From: Cerioporus squamosus | Taxonomy: Eukaryota; Basidiomycota; Agaricomycetes; Polyporales; Polyporaceae | Length of the DNA stretch: 64,000 bases | Reading direction: 5' to 3' | NCBI GenBank assembly: GCA_022592435.1 | Contig: JABYQS010000058.1 | Coordinates: forward strand, 1-64,000 | In this document: in pieces, positions 1 to 14,952 of the stretch | Numbering within the stretch: position 1 is the first letter of the stretch | Layout: each line of letters opens with the position of its first letter | Notes under the pieces: model-generated | The model's input: the letters and a program-made list of their open reading frames with translations, nothing else | What the model was told of the DNA's origin: nothing | Database searches by the model: none | Program-made: the position numbers and the translations under genes

Positions 1-270
1 CGACCCAGGAGGCGAAACAAGGATCGTCCACTTCGTTATTGCCGATTACAATCTGGCCTGCACTCAGCGTCCAGCGTCCTTTCCCTCCCGACTACCCGAG
101 CGCGGAATCCCAGCTTCAGTCGAATTGCGTCGGTCTTGCCTTTTCCTATCCGACTCACCGGATGTGTGTCGAGGAGCATAAAGCCATGGCCACCTCGACG
201 ACTAAGAGACATCGAATCGCATCCCCATCTACCCCACATCCACTCACACAACTGCACACGCATCTCCACA

Positions 271-1720
271 ATGTTCATCAAGAGCAGCTTGATCACTCTG
301 GCTCTCGTTATGTCCGCGTCTGCCACTCCACTGGCCGGGGGACTTGGCACTCCAGTCGCCATCGAGAAGCGCAAGACGCTCACCAAGGAGGACGGGTCGT
401 TCGACCATCCTGGCGCGATCAGGCAGATCGTCCGCGATCACAAGTAAGTCACCACCTCCTCTCGCCTTGCGCATCGGTACGTCTCTGGAACTCATCGACT
501 TGCCTTCTCCAGCAAGCACCGCCGCAACCTCATCAACCTCAAGCGCAACGCGGGTCCCGAGGCGATGAACGCGGGCTCACACATCCGGGCCGTCGCCAAC
601 GTCACCTCCGCCGACCTCTCCGCGCGCCAAGCCGAGTCTCTCACCGACGAGGCCAACGACGAGTACTGGGCTGGCCCGATCGCCATCGGCAGCAACAAGC
701 AGTCGTTCCTCATCGACTTCGACACGGGCTCGTCCGACCTCTGGGTGCCCTCCGTGAACTGCACGAGCTCCACGTGCAACGGCAAGCACAAGTACGACGC
801 GGCCCCCTCGACGACGTCCGTGCGCAAGTCGGGCACGTTCCAGATTTCGTATGGGGATGGCTCGTCCGTCTCGGGGCCCGTGTACACCGACACCGTCACC
901 GTTGCCGGGGTCACCGCGCGCGGGCAGTACTTCTCGCCGGTCACGACGCTGTCGTCGTCGTTCGCTGGTGAGGCGATGGACGGCATCTTGGGGATGGCGT
1001 ACCCCGCGCTGTCGCAGTTTCGCCAAAACCCGTTCTTCAACAGCGCGAAGGCGCAAAACTCGGTGAAGACCGGCGTGTTCGCGTTCAAGCTGGCCAAGAC
1101 CGGCTCGGAGCTGTACCTCGGGGGCACCAACTCGCAGCTCTACACGGGCTCGATCGAGTACCACTCCGTCACTGGCTCTGGGTTCTGGCAGATCGGCAGT
1201 GCGAAGGTGCTCGTTGGTTCTAAGGTGCGAAGTCCCGCATTGTGAGGCTCGGGCCCTGACGCTGACGCTGTGGGCGATGACAGACGGTGGTGTCCAGCAT
1301 CCAGACGGTCATCGACTCGGGCACGACGCTCATCTACGGCCCTCCGAGCCAGGTCCAGACGTTCTACAAGAGCATCCCCGGCTCGCAGGTTTACGACGCG
1401 AAGAACGGCTTCTATTCGTTCCCGTGCAACGCTGTTCCGTCGAACGTTGCGTTCAGCTGGGGCGGCAAGAGCTGGACGATCTCTGCTGCTAACATGAACC
1501 TTGGCCGTGTCAGCGCGACGCAGTGCGCTGGGGCGATTGTTGGCCAGGACCTCGGACTCGGTAACAATGTCTGGCTGGTCGGTGACAGGTGAGTCGGCTG
1601 AACGCGCGCGGACTTGTTCTCGGAGCTGAGTGCTGACCGATCCTGTGCAGCTTCATGAAGAACGTCTACTCTGTGTTCTCGTTTGACAAGAACGCTGTCG
1701 GCTTCGCCAGTCTCAAGTAG
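271..1720 (+). CDS. Secreted aspartic protease (pepsin family A1, polyporopepsin-like)
   Basis: Four exons (271-443, 513-1224, 1284-1588, 1651-1720) sum to 1260 nt, 419 residues. A hydrophobic signal peptide (about residues 1-18) is followed by a basic propeptide with KR dipeptides. The two catalytic aspartates sit in DTGSSDLW (D128) and DSGTT (D306), and the flap motif ISYGDGS is present, so both lobes of an A1 endopeptidase are intact. The length fits the family (preproenzymes of about 400 residues). The start chosen is the ATG directly before the signal peptide; upstream in-frame codons add only implausible sequence. Such enzymes are secreted acid proteases used by wood-decay fungi for nitrogen scavenging. 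Splice sites are standard GT-AG and all junctions preserve frame. Confidence 0.93.
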
Positions 1721-3264
1721 AGCGTATATTTCTGCTCGCGCTATGGCTTCGGGTCGTTGTTTTTGTAACTCTCGCCTGGAACGATGTTCCTTCGTGAAAA
1801 CATTTCTCTCATTTTCCGAGTCGTGTCCCTTCGACTGAATAGTCGAGTCCTCTTCTGACCCTGGTGTCTACGCGGCCCACGTATACCGGGAACATAGTAC
1901 GAAGTGAGTTTTTATCGCTACTTGTATGCGATCGAACGACCCTTGCTCTAGGTGAGGGCAGGTGAGGAAAGCATTCGAGAGCAGTACCGTTGGGTTCGTT
2001 CGTTAATCTACGTAGCGTTGAGCTCCTGTTCAAGTATCCGCGCAGGTATGATAGTACTTAGCACCGAGTGAACTAGTGACCACTTACTTTGGACAGGGTG
2101 AAGTGAACAGTGAACACGGCTTACGGTGCGTGCGCTACGCGGCAGTTGAACGTAACCTTGCTACTTACGTTGCTCCTAAGCATCGGAACAGAGAACGCTT
2201 CTGTACAACTACAAGGACTAGTCGCTGACCCAAGTCAAGAACCAAGCATCGTACGATACTCAGTAGTGCAGCCTGAACGGGAAACCTCCGAAGCCCAGGA
2301 TCTGTCCTAGTCGTACTCCATCCCAACGCCACGCATGTCCTGCTCTGATATGAAGGGACCAGAGTGTGCTGCGGTCTGGGGTTCCCTCATGTCCAGGCTT
2401 AAGTTCACCAGGGTCTCCGGTCATAGAGCGTCTGGGCGCGAGGGTGTGCTTGTGAGTCGCCCCACTGGCAGAGCCGTGTGGCGGATGTGCACAATAGGGA
2501 AGTGTCTCATACACCTCTACTTGCTGAGCACGAGAAGATTGTATGGACTGATGTTCAAGTTCAAGCCCAGGCCTGAAGAGCCCTGTCGCCAGTCTCGCCT
2601 GTAGCTCACCGTGTCACGGAGTTCGGAGGTTGCCGATGCAAGATGCATGATCTCCGAGTTTCCTTGCATCTTCTTGCTCCGGGATTGTTTTCGGTGAGTT
2701 ATTGCCACCGGTGTTACCCCGTCGTTACAGCTTGGCAGGGCTTACCACTGCCGCGGCCATTTGACTTGGTGGAGAGCCTGAGGCAGTGAGGCAGGGACAG
2801 TTCCAGGTTAGTGGATCGCTAGGAGTGTCGATGATTTGCGGTGCTGATACTAAATCAGCCAGTACAGTATGCAGTGCCAGGCTCAGAACCCCACCTTGAT
2901 GATGCAGTTCTCCTCCAGCTCTCAGGATCCTGGCAGGACCTAGCTGCACTAGTGATCACATTCGAACACATACTCTCCGACCGCTCGCGGAGATGGGCGC
3001 CGCCGGTGGACTGTGGCGTACAGTACCTGCGGTGGATCCAAGGCGGACCTCGAGGCACGGCGTTCGTCGCAGAAAGGTTACAGTTTCGCTTGGCGACGTA
3101 TGCCAGGTACATGCCGGGGCGTGAGATCAAAGTTCCCGGGCCCGGCTACATACTCCGAGCCCGTCGGAGGAGGCTAAAGTATGTCCTATATGAGACTGAT
3201 CGCGAGCAGATCATACGGGTTGCTCTCCTCGCTAGGCGTACTACGCAAGACAACTACCACTAGC
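1721..3264. other. Intergenic region, no supported gene
   Basis: This is 1.5 kb between the protease stop and the DUF6533 start. It has only short open frames; the longest (about 2841-3263, +) has arginine-rich, low-complexity content and runs into the start of the next gene, so I read it as chance. The right half presumably contains the DUF6533 promoter. I could not pick out a convincing TATA box or repeat. Confidence 0.5.
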
Positions 3265-5157
3265 ATGTCCTCGGATGCTGATACTGCTGAAATCGTTGCG
3301 CAGTACGAGTCTCTGTGAGTCAGCATCTTGTTTCTCGCCCACAATATCTTCATTCTCATGTGTCGAGGGCAGTTTCGTTTCACTGTGCTGCAGTTATGCC
3401 ACATTCGGTGAGTCTCGTCTTCAACGGAGATGTACGTTCACGTCCTAAATCTGTGTGTACACAGTGTATATGTGCTATGACTGGTTGTTGACCCTGGACG
3501 AAGAGGTCAGCCTCTTCTGGAATCGACGTGTCTCCGCAGCGTCAATCCTATACTTCGCCATCCGCTATCCCGTCATAGTCTTCTGGATCATGGGATACCC
3601 GACGACTAATCTCAAAGGAATCGTGAGTTCTTCCTCGCTGAACACGCTTATACGCGCTAAGGCCGATGAACAATATCATGCTTTGTAGAGGTACGTGTGC
3701 CACAACGGAGTTATCGAGTGGTTCTCATGGAACAGATACGTTCAGCTGTGAGGCTTATATGTATACGGTGATGGTTACGCAGCTCCTGATATACGTCTTT
3801 CCAGCCGGTGAGCTCACGAAACGACCCCATGTGTTTCACTATACGCTCCCTATTCACGCGTCTTTCCAGTATTCTCCGCCTTGCGCGTGTACGCCCTGAC
3901 GGCCCAGAACAAGTTCCTTGCTGCCGTCGTCCTTTTCTTCGCGTTGGGGCCAGTATATGCCAACTCAGTACGCATGACGGGATCCACCCAAATCTTGTGC
4001 GAGAGTCCGTTGAGTAACACGACTGAACAGGTGCACTTCGGCTGGGAGAAGCCTATATATGTGTCGGAGTTTGGTTGCGTGGTCAGCGACAATGCCAACC
4101 ACGAGATGGGTGTTATGTGAGTCCCATGCATAGGCAGAAAAGCTTGGACATACGTCTCTGACCCGTCAATGTTGTTGCAGCTGTGAGTGTTGAAGTGGTG
4201 TCGATTGCATCCAAAGGCGCTGCCTCTGAGGATCCACATATCGCACAGTCACTGGCATCTCACGAGGGATGCTCTCCATCGCAGACCTCCTGGTCATCAT
4301 CATCACCTGGCAGAAGACATCCTATGCTGTACGAAATCTGCAAGGATCTGTTGGTCCTTCTCTCGCCAGGACCCTTCTGCAAAGCGGTGAGTACCGGAGC
4401 ACTACTCGAGTGCTAATAAAGTTGACTGTGACGTCCCTCTTCGCTAGGTATTCTATACTTCATGTACGCCTACCAAACAGCTAGCAGAGGAAGACCCGCT
4501 CTTTGTTGACGCGTGTCTAATATGCAGACCACTTGCAATCCTGAACATCCTGCATACCGTCTTGACAGAGACAGGAGTGCGTACTGTCCGAGTTGGGATG
4601 CAACGCGAGGGTCACTAACGCTACAATAGGCAGAACAATTCTTGCGCAACTCCAGTGTGGTCTCCTTGTTCATTGACCCGTACGTGCTCCAGATCCTCTT
4701 CTGGGCTCATGCGTGTATAACCATGTTGTCCGACATGCACAGTGCGACCTCGGTCCTCGCATGTCGCTTCCTCATCAACCTCCGCAGGGTCGAAGTCAGC
4801 CATAGCGATACTAGTACACGGCCATCAGGCTTTTCCACCACAGTGCGCTTCACCCCAGATGCGAGCAACCCTACCGAATCGACTGCGTCCGGGCCCGGCT
4901 CGCAAGGCACGAAGTCACTGCCCCCATTCATCTCCACTATGGGCGAGCTGGTAGATATGGGTTTCTCGACCTCAACACTGTCCGAGACGGGGCGGTGGAA
5001 TACCGATTACGAGGACGCCAGTGCGACAGAACTTGCGACTGTTGTAGATCCCGCCGGAGTGTCGATGCTCGAGGGGTCTGCGCCGCCACAAGGGGGTTAC
5101 GAAGATCCTGACATGGAACAAGGACATGCGCCGTTCCTGCACGCGGAAGCCATATGA
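3265..5157 (+). CDS. DUF6533-domain multi-pass membrane protein
   Basis: This is a spliced gene of 12 exons: 3265-3314, 3394-3407, 3465-3622, 3689-3690, 3746-3807, 3870-4116, 4181-4182, 4249-4386, 4448-4463, 4528-4576, 4630-4679, 4743-5157. They sum to 1203 nt, 400 residues. The N-terminus carries the DUF6533 signature (YDWLLTLDEEVSLFW, then ILYFAIRY). Further segments match the rest of this large basidiomycete family: FSALRVYAL, ISRGMLSIADLLVIIITW, LYFM, and VLACRFLINLR. About seven hydrophobic helices are followed by a Ser/Thr/acidic C-terminal tail of roughly 120 residues. The function of the family is unknown; topology suggests a membrane receptor or scaffold. Two exons in this model are only 2 nt long. 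Weaker alternative splicing could replace each (a GAG acceptor at 3710; a GTGTTA donor at 4110). Confidence 0.78.
3689..3690 (+). other. Putative 2-nt micro-exon (AG)
   Basis: It lies between a TTGTAG acceptor and a GTACGT donor. It is flanked by introns of 66 nt (3623-3688) and 55 nt (3691-3745). Including it joins ...NLKGI to SCEAYMYT in frame, which fits the position of the conserved Cys in DUF6533 proteins. Skipping it with the same outer sites puts the next exon out of frame. Confidence 0.5.
4181..4182 (+). other. Putative 2-nt micro-exon (CT)
   Basis: It lies between a GTTGCAG acceptor and a GTGAGT donor, with introns of 64 nt (4117-4180, containing a CTGAC branch-like site) and 66 nt (4183-4248). 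It restores the frame into FTGISRGML. I found no single intron starting at the strong GTGAGT of 4117 that reaches this frame without a stop. Confidence 0.5.
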
Positions 5158-5298
5158 TATGATCGACTACTAGATAGCGCACGCCTAGATACCTTACTGT
5201 ATAACAACATCACGACATATATCCAAGACACCGTCCATTATATCGAACGTGTCCTATGTTCATGCCAGCGAACCCTGTGTTGAAGGACTGTCAACACA

Positions 5299-7002
5299 TC
5301 ATCTCACAGAAGAGACGAAGTCGGGGCTTACCATAGGGTCCCAAGCGGGGAGCACGACTCTCTCCGAGCCCTCGTACACCTTCACAAGCTCCTTGAGTGC
5401 AAGCGCCTTCGGTACCACGACCTGGTACACGAACTGCTCGAACCACGCGTCCGACATGACGAAGTAGCCCTTGTTCCCAACGTCGGGCCCCCACGAGTTC
5501 TCGACCTTGTAACGCACAGGCTTGCCCGCGGCGTTGAGGTGGACGCCCGAGATGACCATCGCGTGCGTCATAGCGGACTCGTTCGTACGCAGGCGGTCGG
5601 CCTTGGTCAACCCGAACTTGATGTCGAACGCCGCCTCATACTCGAAGAGCGCGGTGTCCATGATGCCCGCGTTGCGGTCGGAGAACTGGCCGACGTCGCA
5701 GCCGAAGAAGACGGGCTGGCCGGCCTTGATTTGTTTCACGACCGCCTGCTTGAGGTTGTCGATCTCCGTGTTGACGTCTGCGGGTTTGTTTTAGTAAAAG
5801 GCGGGAGTGGGAGGCATGAACGGGAGGAGATACGTACAGAGCACAGGACGGGCGCCCCAGATGTTGCCGAGCTTGTCGACCGTGTATAGCTTGCCATACT
5901 CGTTACGCGGGTCGTTGATGAGGGAGAATGAATCCGACGGCTAGACATCCGCCATCGTTAGTACATTTGTGCGTTGCTAGGAGCGCTAACACCCACAGAG
6001 TACTTGTCGTATGCGAACGTCTTGTAGAACTGCTTGGGTGTACCAGTCCACGACGCAGCCTTGCCGTCCTTGTCCAGGTAGTCCCAGGTGAATGGCTCAT
6101 CCGGCTTGGGAATAACACCAAGTGTCGCGCTCATGATGATGTACACCTCCTTGAGCAGTTCCTCCTTCTTGGAGCGCAACATCTGGATGACAGCGTCCTG
6201 TGACAGCGAAGAATTGGCCCGAAGAGACGAAGAAAGATCACGGAGGATGAGGGAATGTTCGCGTAGCTTGGTCTTGAGGAGCGTGTTCATCGGGGATGAG
6301 AGCGACGAATGGAGGGACTCGGGGTAGACAGGTTGGGGAACGACACCGTACGTCTCGAGGATGTTGACGACCATATCCCACTGACCGCCGTCGGAGATGA
6401 GTTCGTCTGAGAGGTAGTCGACAATGCGGTCGTCGATGGGCAAGTCCGCATTCTCGATGGACAACTCGAGGTAGTAGTTGGACTTGTTCAACTTGTCCCA
6501 GAAGAAGAGGTACGCCTACACATCGTGAATGTTACTGGGTGAAGACAACAGGGATAACGGTCGGACGCACTTGAGAAAGCTGGAAGTCATCAAGGTTCAG
6601 CTTCTTCATAATATTGTACCGGAGGACGTTCGTGGTCGCGAACAACCAGCACCGGCCCGAGCTCTTCTGGTTCGTGATGGGGTTCGTCTTGAAATCGACC
6701 TCGTTATTGAAGACATGGGCGTCCGCGATGACGGTCTTGCGGGAAACAAGGGTCTCGCGAATGTTGGTATGGTTCAGGATGGTACGAGACAACTGCAACT
6801 TGGGAGACTGGGCAACGACATCCTCCCACGTATCAACGTGTCCAAGGGTGAGCGCACCGTCCGCACAGAGGGGTGCGGAGATCCTCAGGTCCGCAAGAGA
6901 CTGGGACAGCTCACGGGCTGCGTAGCTACTCTTCTCGGAGGATGAGGAACGGCTAGAGTCAGCCTGTGCAGACTCGGCGGGCTTGGACGGCGAGGATCCC
7001 AT
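5299..7002 (-). CDS. Bleomycin hydrolase (papain-like cysteine peptidase C1B)
   Basis: Four exons on the minus strand (7002-6571, 6515-5997, 5940-5838, 5777-5299) total 1533 nt, 510 residues. The catalytic Cys is in SSGRCWLFAT (C118), the His in AMTHAMVISGVH (about residue 431) and the Asn in VENSWG. This is the full triad of the bleomycin hydrolase/Gal6 family, whose members form hexameric cytosolic aminopeptidases that also open homocysteine thiolactone and inactivate bleomycin. The N-terminus has a Ser-rich extension (about 30 residues) starting MGSSPSKP. The MG start could allow N-myristoylation, but that is inference. The C-terminus ends a few residues after the conserved LPAWDPM, longer than the usual -A-L-A type end, so the self-processing tail seen in yeast Gal6 is altered. 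All introns are canonical and in phase. Confidence 0.95.
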
Positions 7003-11698
<4,696 letters not shown>

Positions 11699-12357
11699 AT
11701 TGCGGAGTGCTGCTCAGGCTAGGAATGCTTGCTCTCTTCTCGGGTTTCATGGATGTTATCTTGGCATGTACCTCTTTACAACCATGCTACGGGCTACAAT
11801 TGAATCGTTCAGTATCACGAGTCGCAGCCGAAGGGCGAATATGACTTTCCAAGGGTGACCTGGAATCGATCGTTCTTCAGATGATCCTCGGACCATCTGC
11901 AGGAACACTCATGGCGACCGCGTACAATCAGACTATGATGGCAAGCAACTTGGGCCATATCGGCCTGACATTACTGTGCGTCGCACATGTAGGGCGCGAT
12001 ACAAATACCCCAGCAATCTCGGAATATGCACAACCCACCGACATGCAGGTCTTACAGGATGAGAGGAGGAAGGTCGAGGAAAGACGACTGTTTGGCGGGT
12101 TCAGTGCAGGTTGCCAAATGTATTCCCACATAACTTCGGATGACTGTACTAACCTCCCGGGCGAAGATGAGGTGGTGTCTGCACGAGAAGAATACCAGCC
12201 GAGCAAACGCACTGGTGGAGCTCAAAGGAGGATCAGCGCACAATGATGGTATGATTACAAGGGGTATGTCCAAGTAATACAATATTCCTTGATACAGTGC
12301 AACAGGATTTGTACAGGCACTCGCCTGATACTTCGATACAAACTTCTCCAAGTCCAC
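11699..12357. other. Intergenic, convergent 3' ends
   Basis: This holds the 3' flanks of the peroxidase (+) and of the coiled-coil gene (-). Short open frames on both strands have no recognisable content, and I see no repeat or RNA gene. Confidence 0.5.
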
Positions 12358-14403
12358 CTAACCCTTCATGGCCCTCCAGATAGGCGTCAATGCCTGCGCA
12401 ACCGTGGTAGCCGCAACCTCAAGGCAATTACGGAGTTCCTCGTCGGAGACGCTCTTGAGGATGCCGCGGGCTCGCCACCGGTCAGGATGGAATCGCTTGT
12501 GACTCTTTTCGACGAACGTCTTGTAGTCTTGCGTCCGCATGTGCTTCTTGGCGGCCTCGAAGAACGCCTCGACCGCGGACCACTCGATGTCCTCCAGCCG
12601 CAGCGTCGCAGGCGCATGCAGGACTGGCCACGGGATCATCTCGAAGTCGACTGGGTTGTCCGCCGTGAACTTGGTCGCGTCAAACTCATCCGAGAGCATC
12701 TTGTACCGTTCGATCGCGCGCCCGTTGGTCCAGGGTCCGTATGACCACCGTGCACGCTCCTTGCGCCGGCGCTGTTCACGCTCTTGCTGCACGCGCGTCT
12801 GCTCTGCCTGCGCACGCCTTTGCGATTCTGCTGCTGCTGCTTCCGCTCGTTGGCGTTGTCGCTGTTCCTCGGCCGCGGCCTCTGCTGTACGTAAACGTTC
12901 TTCCTCCTTGCGTACTCGGCGAGCTTCCTCTTCCATCTGTTCTCGCATTGCACGTTTCCGCGCCTCTTGCTCCCACAGTGGCCGGTCCTTCTCGAGCTCG
13001 GCGAGTTTCCGTCGAGACTCCTCGATCGCCGCTTGACGTTCCGCGTCCTCGTCCGTCGGTTGCGTCTGTTCAGCTGCGTGCTGACTGTCACCTGCATCGG
13101 TATGAGACAACGTTACGGGAAACAGAAAGGCATGCAATCACCATTATACTGTGATGGTGGCGGAGTGGGCAAGGGGGTCTCCGCGAGCAGGTCCTTCCAG
13201 AACTGCTGCTCACGCTGCTCCTTCATACCATTCATTCGCTCCTGGAACTGGGCCATGCGTCTCCGTTCGCGTTCTGCTCGTTTCCTGTCCAATTCGGCTC
13301 GGGCTGCGCCAGGCGACTTAGTACGCGCACGCTTGTTGGGTTGATATGAGCTGCCGCGGGGGGACGTCTCCTCTGGCGACTCCGACCCATTGAAGACTGT
13401 TCGAGTCTTAGCACGAGCGCCACAAGGACGGCGTGAAGTACACACCTTTGCGCTTGGTAGGACCGGCAGTGGGTGCACCGTTGGCTGTCGTTGGTTCTGG
13501 AGGAGGGGTGATGTCATCCATTGTGAGATCGACGATTTCAGGCGTCCGGGACCGGTTCGACTCGAAAGAGGACCCGGCCGTGGCTTTGACTTTCTCGCGT
13601 CGCTCTCGTGTCTGCTCTTCTCGTGCTTTGCGTCGTTGCTTGGCACGGTCGGAGTTCCGCGGGTCGCTTCGAGGAGATTCCTGGACCACGATTTCCTCGA
13701 CCTCATCCTCGTCGTCGCTTCCGAGGCCTCCTCAATGTCGGTACCCTCCTCGTCCGTGACCAGAGAGACGACGGTGCGGAACTTCTTATTGAGATTTCTG
13801 TGCTCTTCTGCGTCTGGAGCAGGGGACGACAGACGACGCTTCTTCGGGTAGTTAGCACCGCTGCTCGCGCGGTGCGAAGGATCTTGGTATGGTGGTTCCT
13901 TCGGAGTGATGATGGGGTGGTGGGGAGCAGCGGGAATGAAACAGTCGTAAGCGGGGTCAAGCTTGTAGATGTCCCACTGATCTTCGGATAGGATGTATGG
14001 ATCCCTACGTATTGAACGGAGAACGTCAGAATGCAAACGCCACCCCACAAAACAACACGCACCCGCAGACAATCACCAGCCGTGGCCAAACCCCCTCATC
14101 GTCAAGACCCGGCGTGCCAGGTGCGCGTCGCGCGCGAGGTACAAATCTCCACTTGCTCGGCACCCGGTTTCCTGGGGTGGTTTCGATTACGATGCGCTTG
14201 GGACGTGCCGAATCCGCGTCGGAAGTGCGCTTGCGTGGTTGTGCATTGCCTGACGCTACAAGGGGATCGAACGCGGCGAAGGACAGTGTAGAGTTTGGAT
14301 AGCGCAAAATGCGCGCGGGCTGAGTGGGGTCGAGGAGACCAGGCCTGCAGCCCTGGAGTAGGCGTGGTCCGGGCTGACGAGATGAACCCGGGACGAAGGA
14401 CAT
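12358..14403 (-). CDS. Coiled-coil protein with conserved basidiomycete C-terminal domain, function unknown
   Basis: The minus-strand model has exons 14403-14063, 14004-13446, 13396-13142 and 13091-12358. The N-terminus starts MSFVPGSSRQPGPRLLQG. The middle is low-complexity and charged, with a SUMO-interaction-like motif (EIVDLTMDD). Next come a basic stretch (QPNKRARTKSP) and a long Lys/Glu/Arg-rich coiled coil (about residues 380-500). The C-terminal 120 residues (YKMLSDEFDATKF ... KRFHPDRWRARGI) look like the conserved domain found in many uncharacterised basidiomycete proteins, probably nuclear. Within exon 2 the plausible coding frame changes by one base near 13730 with no good intron; a stop lies directly upstream in the second frame. 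That is either a sequencing/assembly indel or a real frameshift. With one base restored the exons would sum to 629 residues. Confidence 0.65.
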
Positions 14404-14952
14404 GGTGAAGTTGCGTCGAGGCTTAACGCGACGCGTCAGCGAAGGTGGAGATCGTCGCAAGCCGTCAAGCAGAGCTAAATGTAAGTGTTCGCGACCTGAA
14501 GAGGTTGAGAAAGCGTGGTCGACGCGGCGAGCGATGGTGAGGGTGCAAACCACGATGAGCTCGAACCTCTGCCTCGCATCCAGGACCACACGGACAGGCG
14601 CTTCTGCAAAATGACATCACGTGTGGGCGTCTATATAGAGCGTGACACTGCCGCCGTCTCCCGCTGAGCGTCGGACAACTTGTCGTGGTTGTCCGTCTCT
14701 TCTTGCAATGTTTGGAACACCTTTGGTAACCGTTTATTGCTGGAATCATCGCCTTCAACTTCTCTCATACCGAAGGCCGTGCGATACGAAGCTGTACTCA
14801 AGATCCGAGCGTAAGAGGCAGGGCGTGACGAGTCATACAATCACTGGCCTAGTGACATTCTCGAGCTTGTCATAACTCTGACTTGACCTGACTCGCGTTG
14901 TAGCGACATATAATCCTTCCTGGCGACCCTCTAGAGCCCAGAATCCCCCACC
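14404..14952. promoter_or_regulatory. Divergent promoter between coiled-coil gene and GTPase
   Basis: This 549-nt gap separates two divergently transcribed genes. It contains a CACGTG E-box (14618-14623) directly beside a TATATAG (14632-14638). Other short open frames are noise. Which gene the TATA serves cannot be told from sequence. Confidence 0.45.

Noticed and set aside
2841..3263. 140-codon open frame on the + strand before the DUF6533 gene
   Set aside because: Arg-rich, no family resemblance, starts without context and abuts the next gene's ATG; likely promoter sequence.
13142..14004. Reading exon 2-3 of the coiled-coil gene as one uninterrupted exon
   Set aside because: The continuous frame through 13400-13690 is Ser/Arg noise, whereas the alternative frame encodes EIVDLTMDD and joins through a good 49-nt GTGTGT...ACAG intron.
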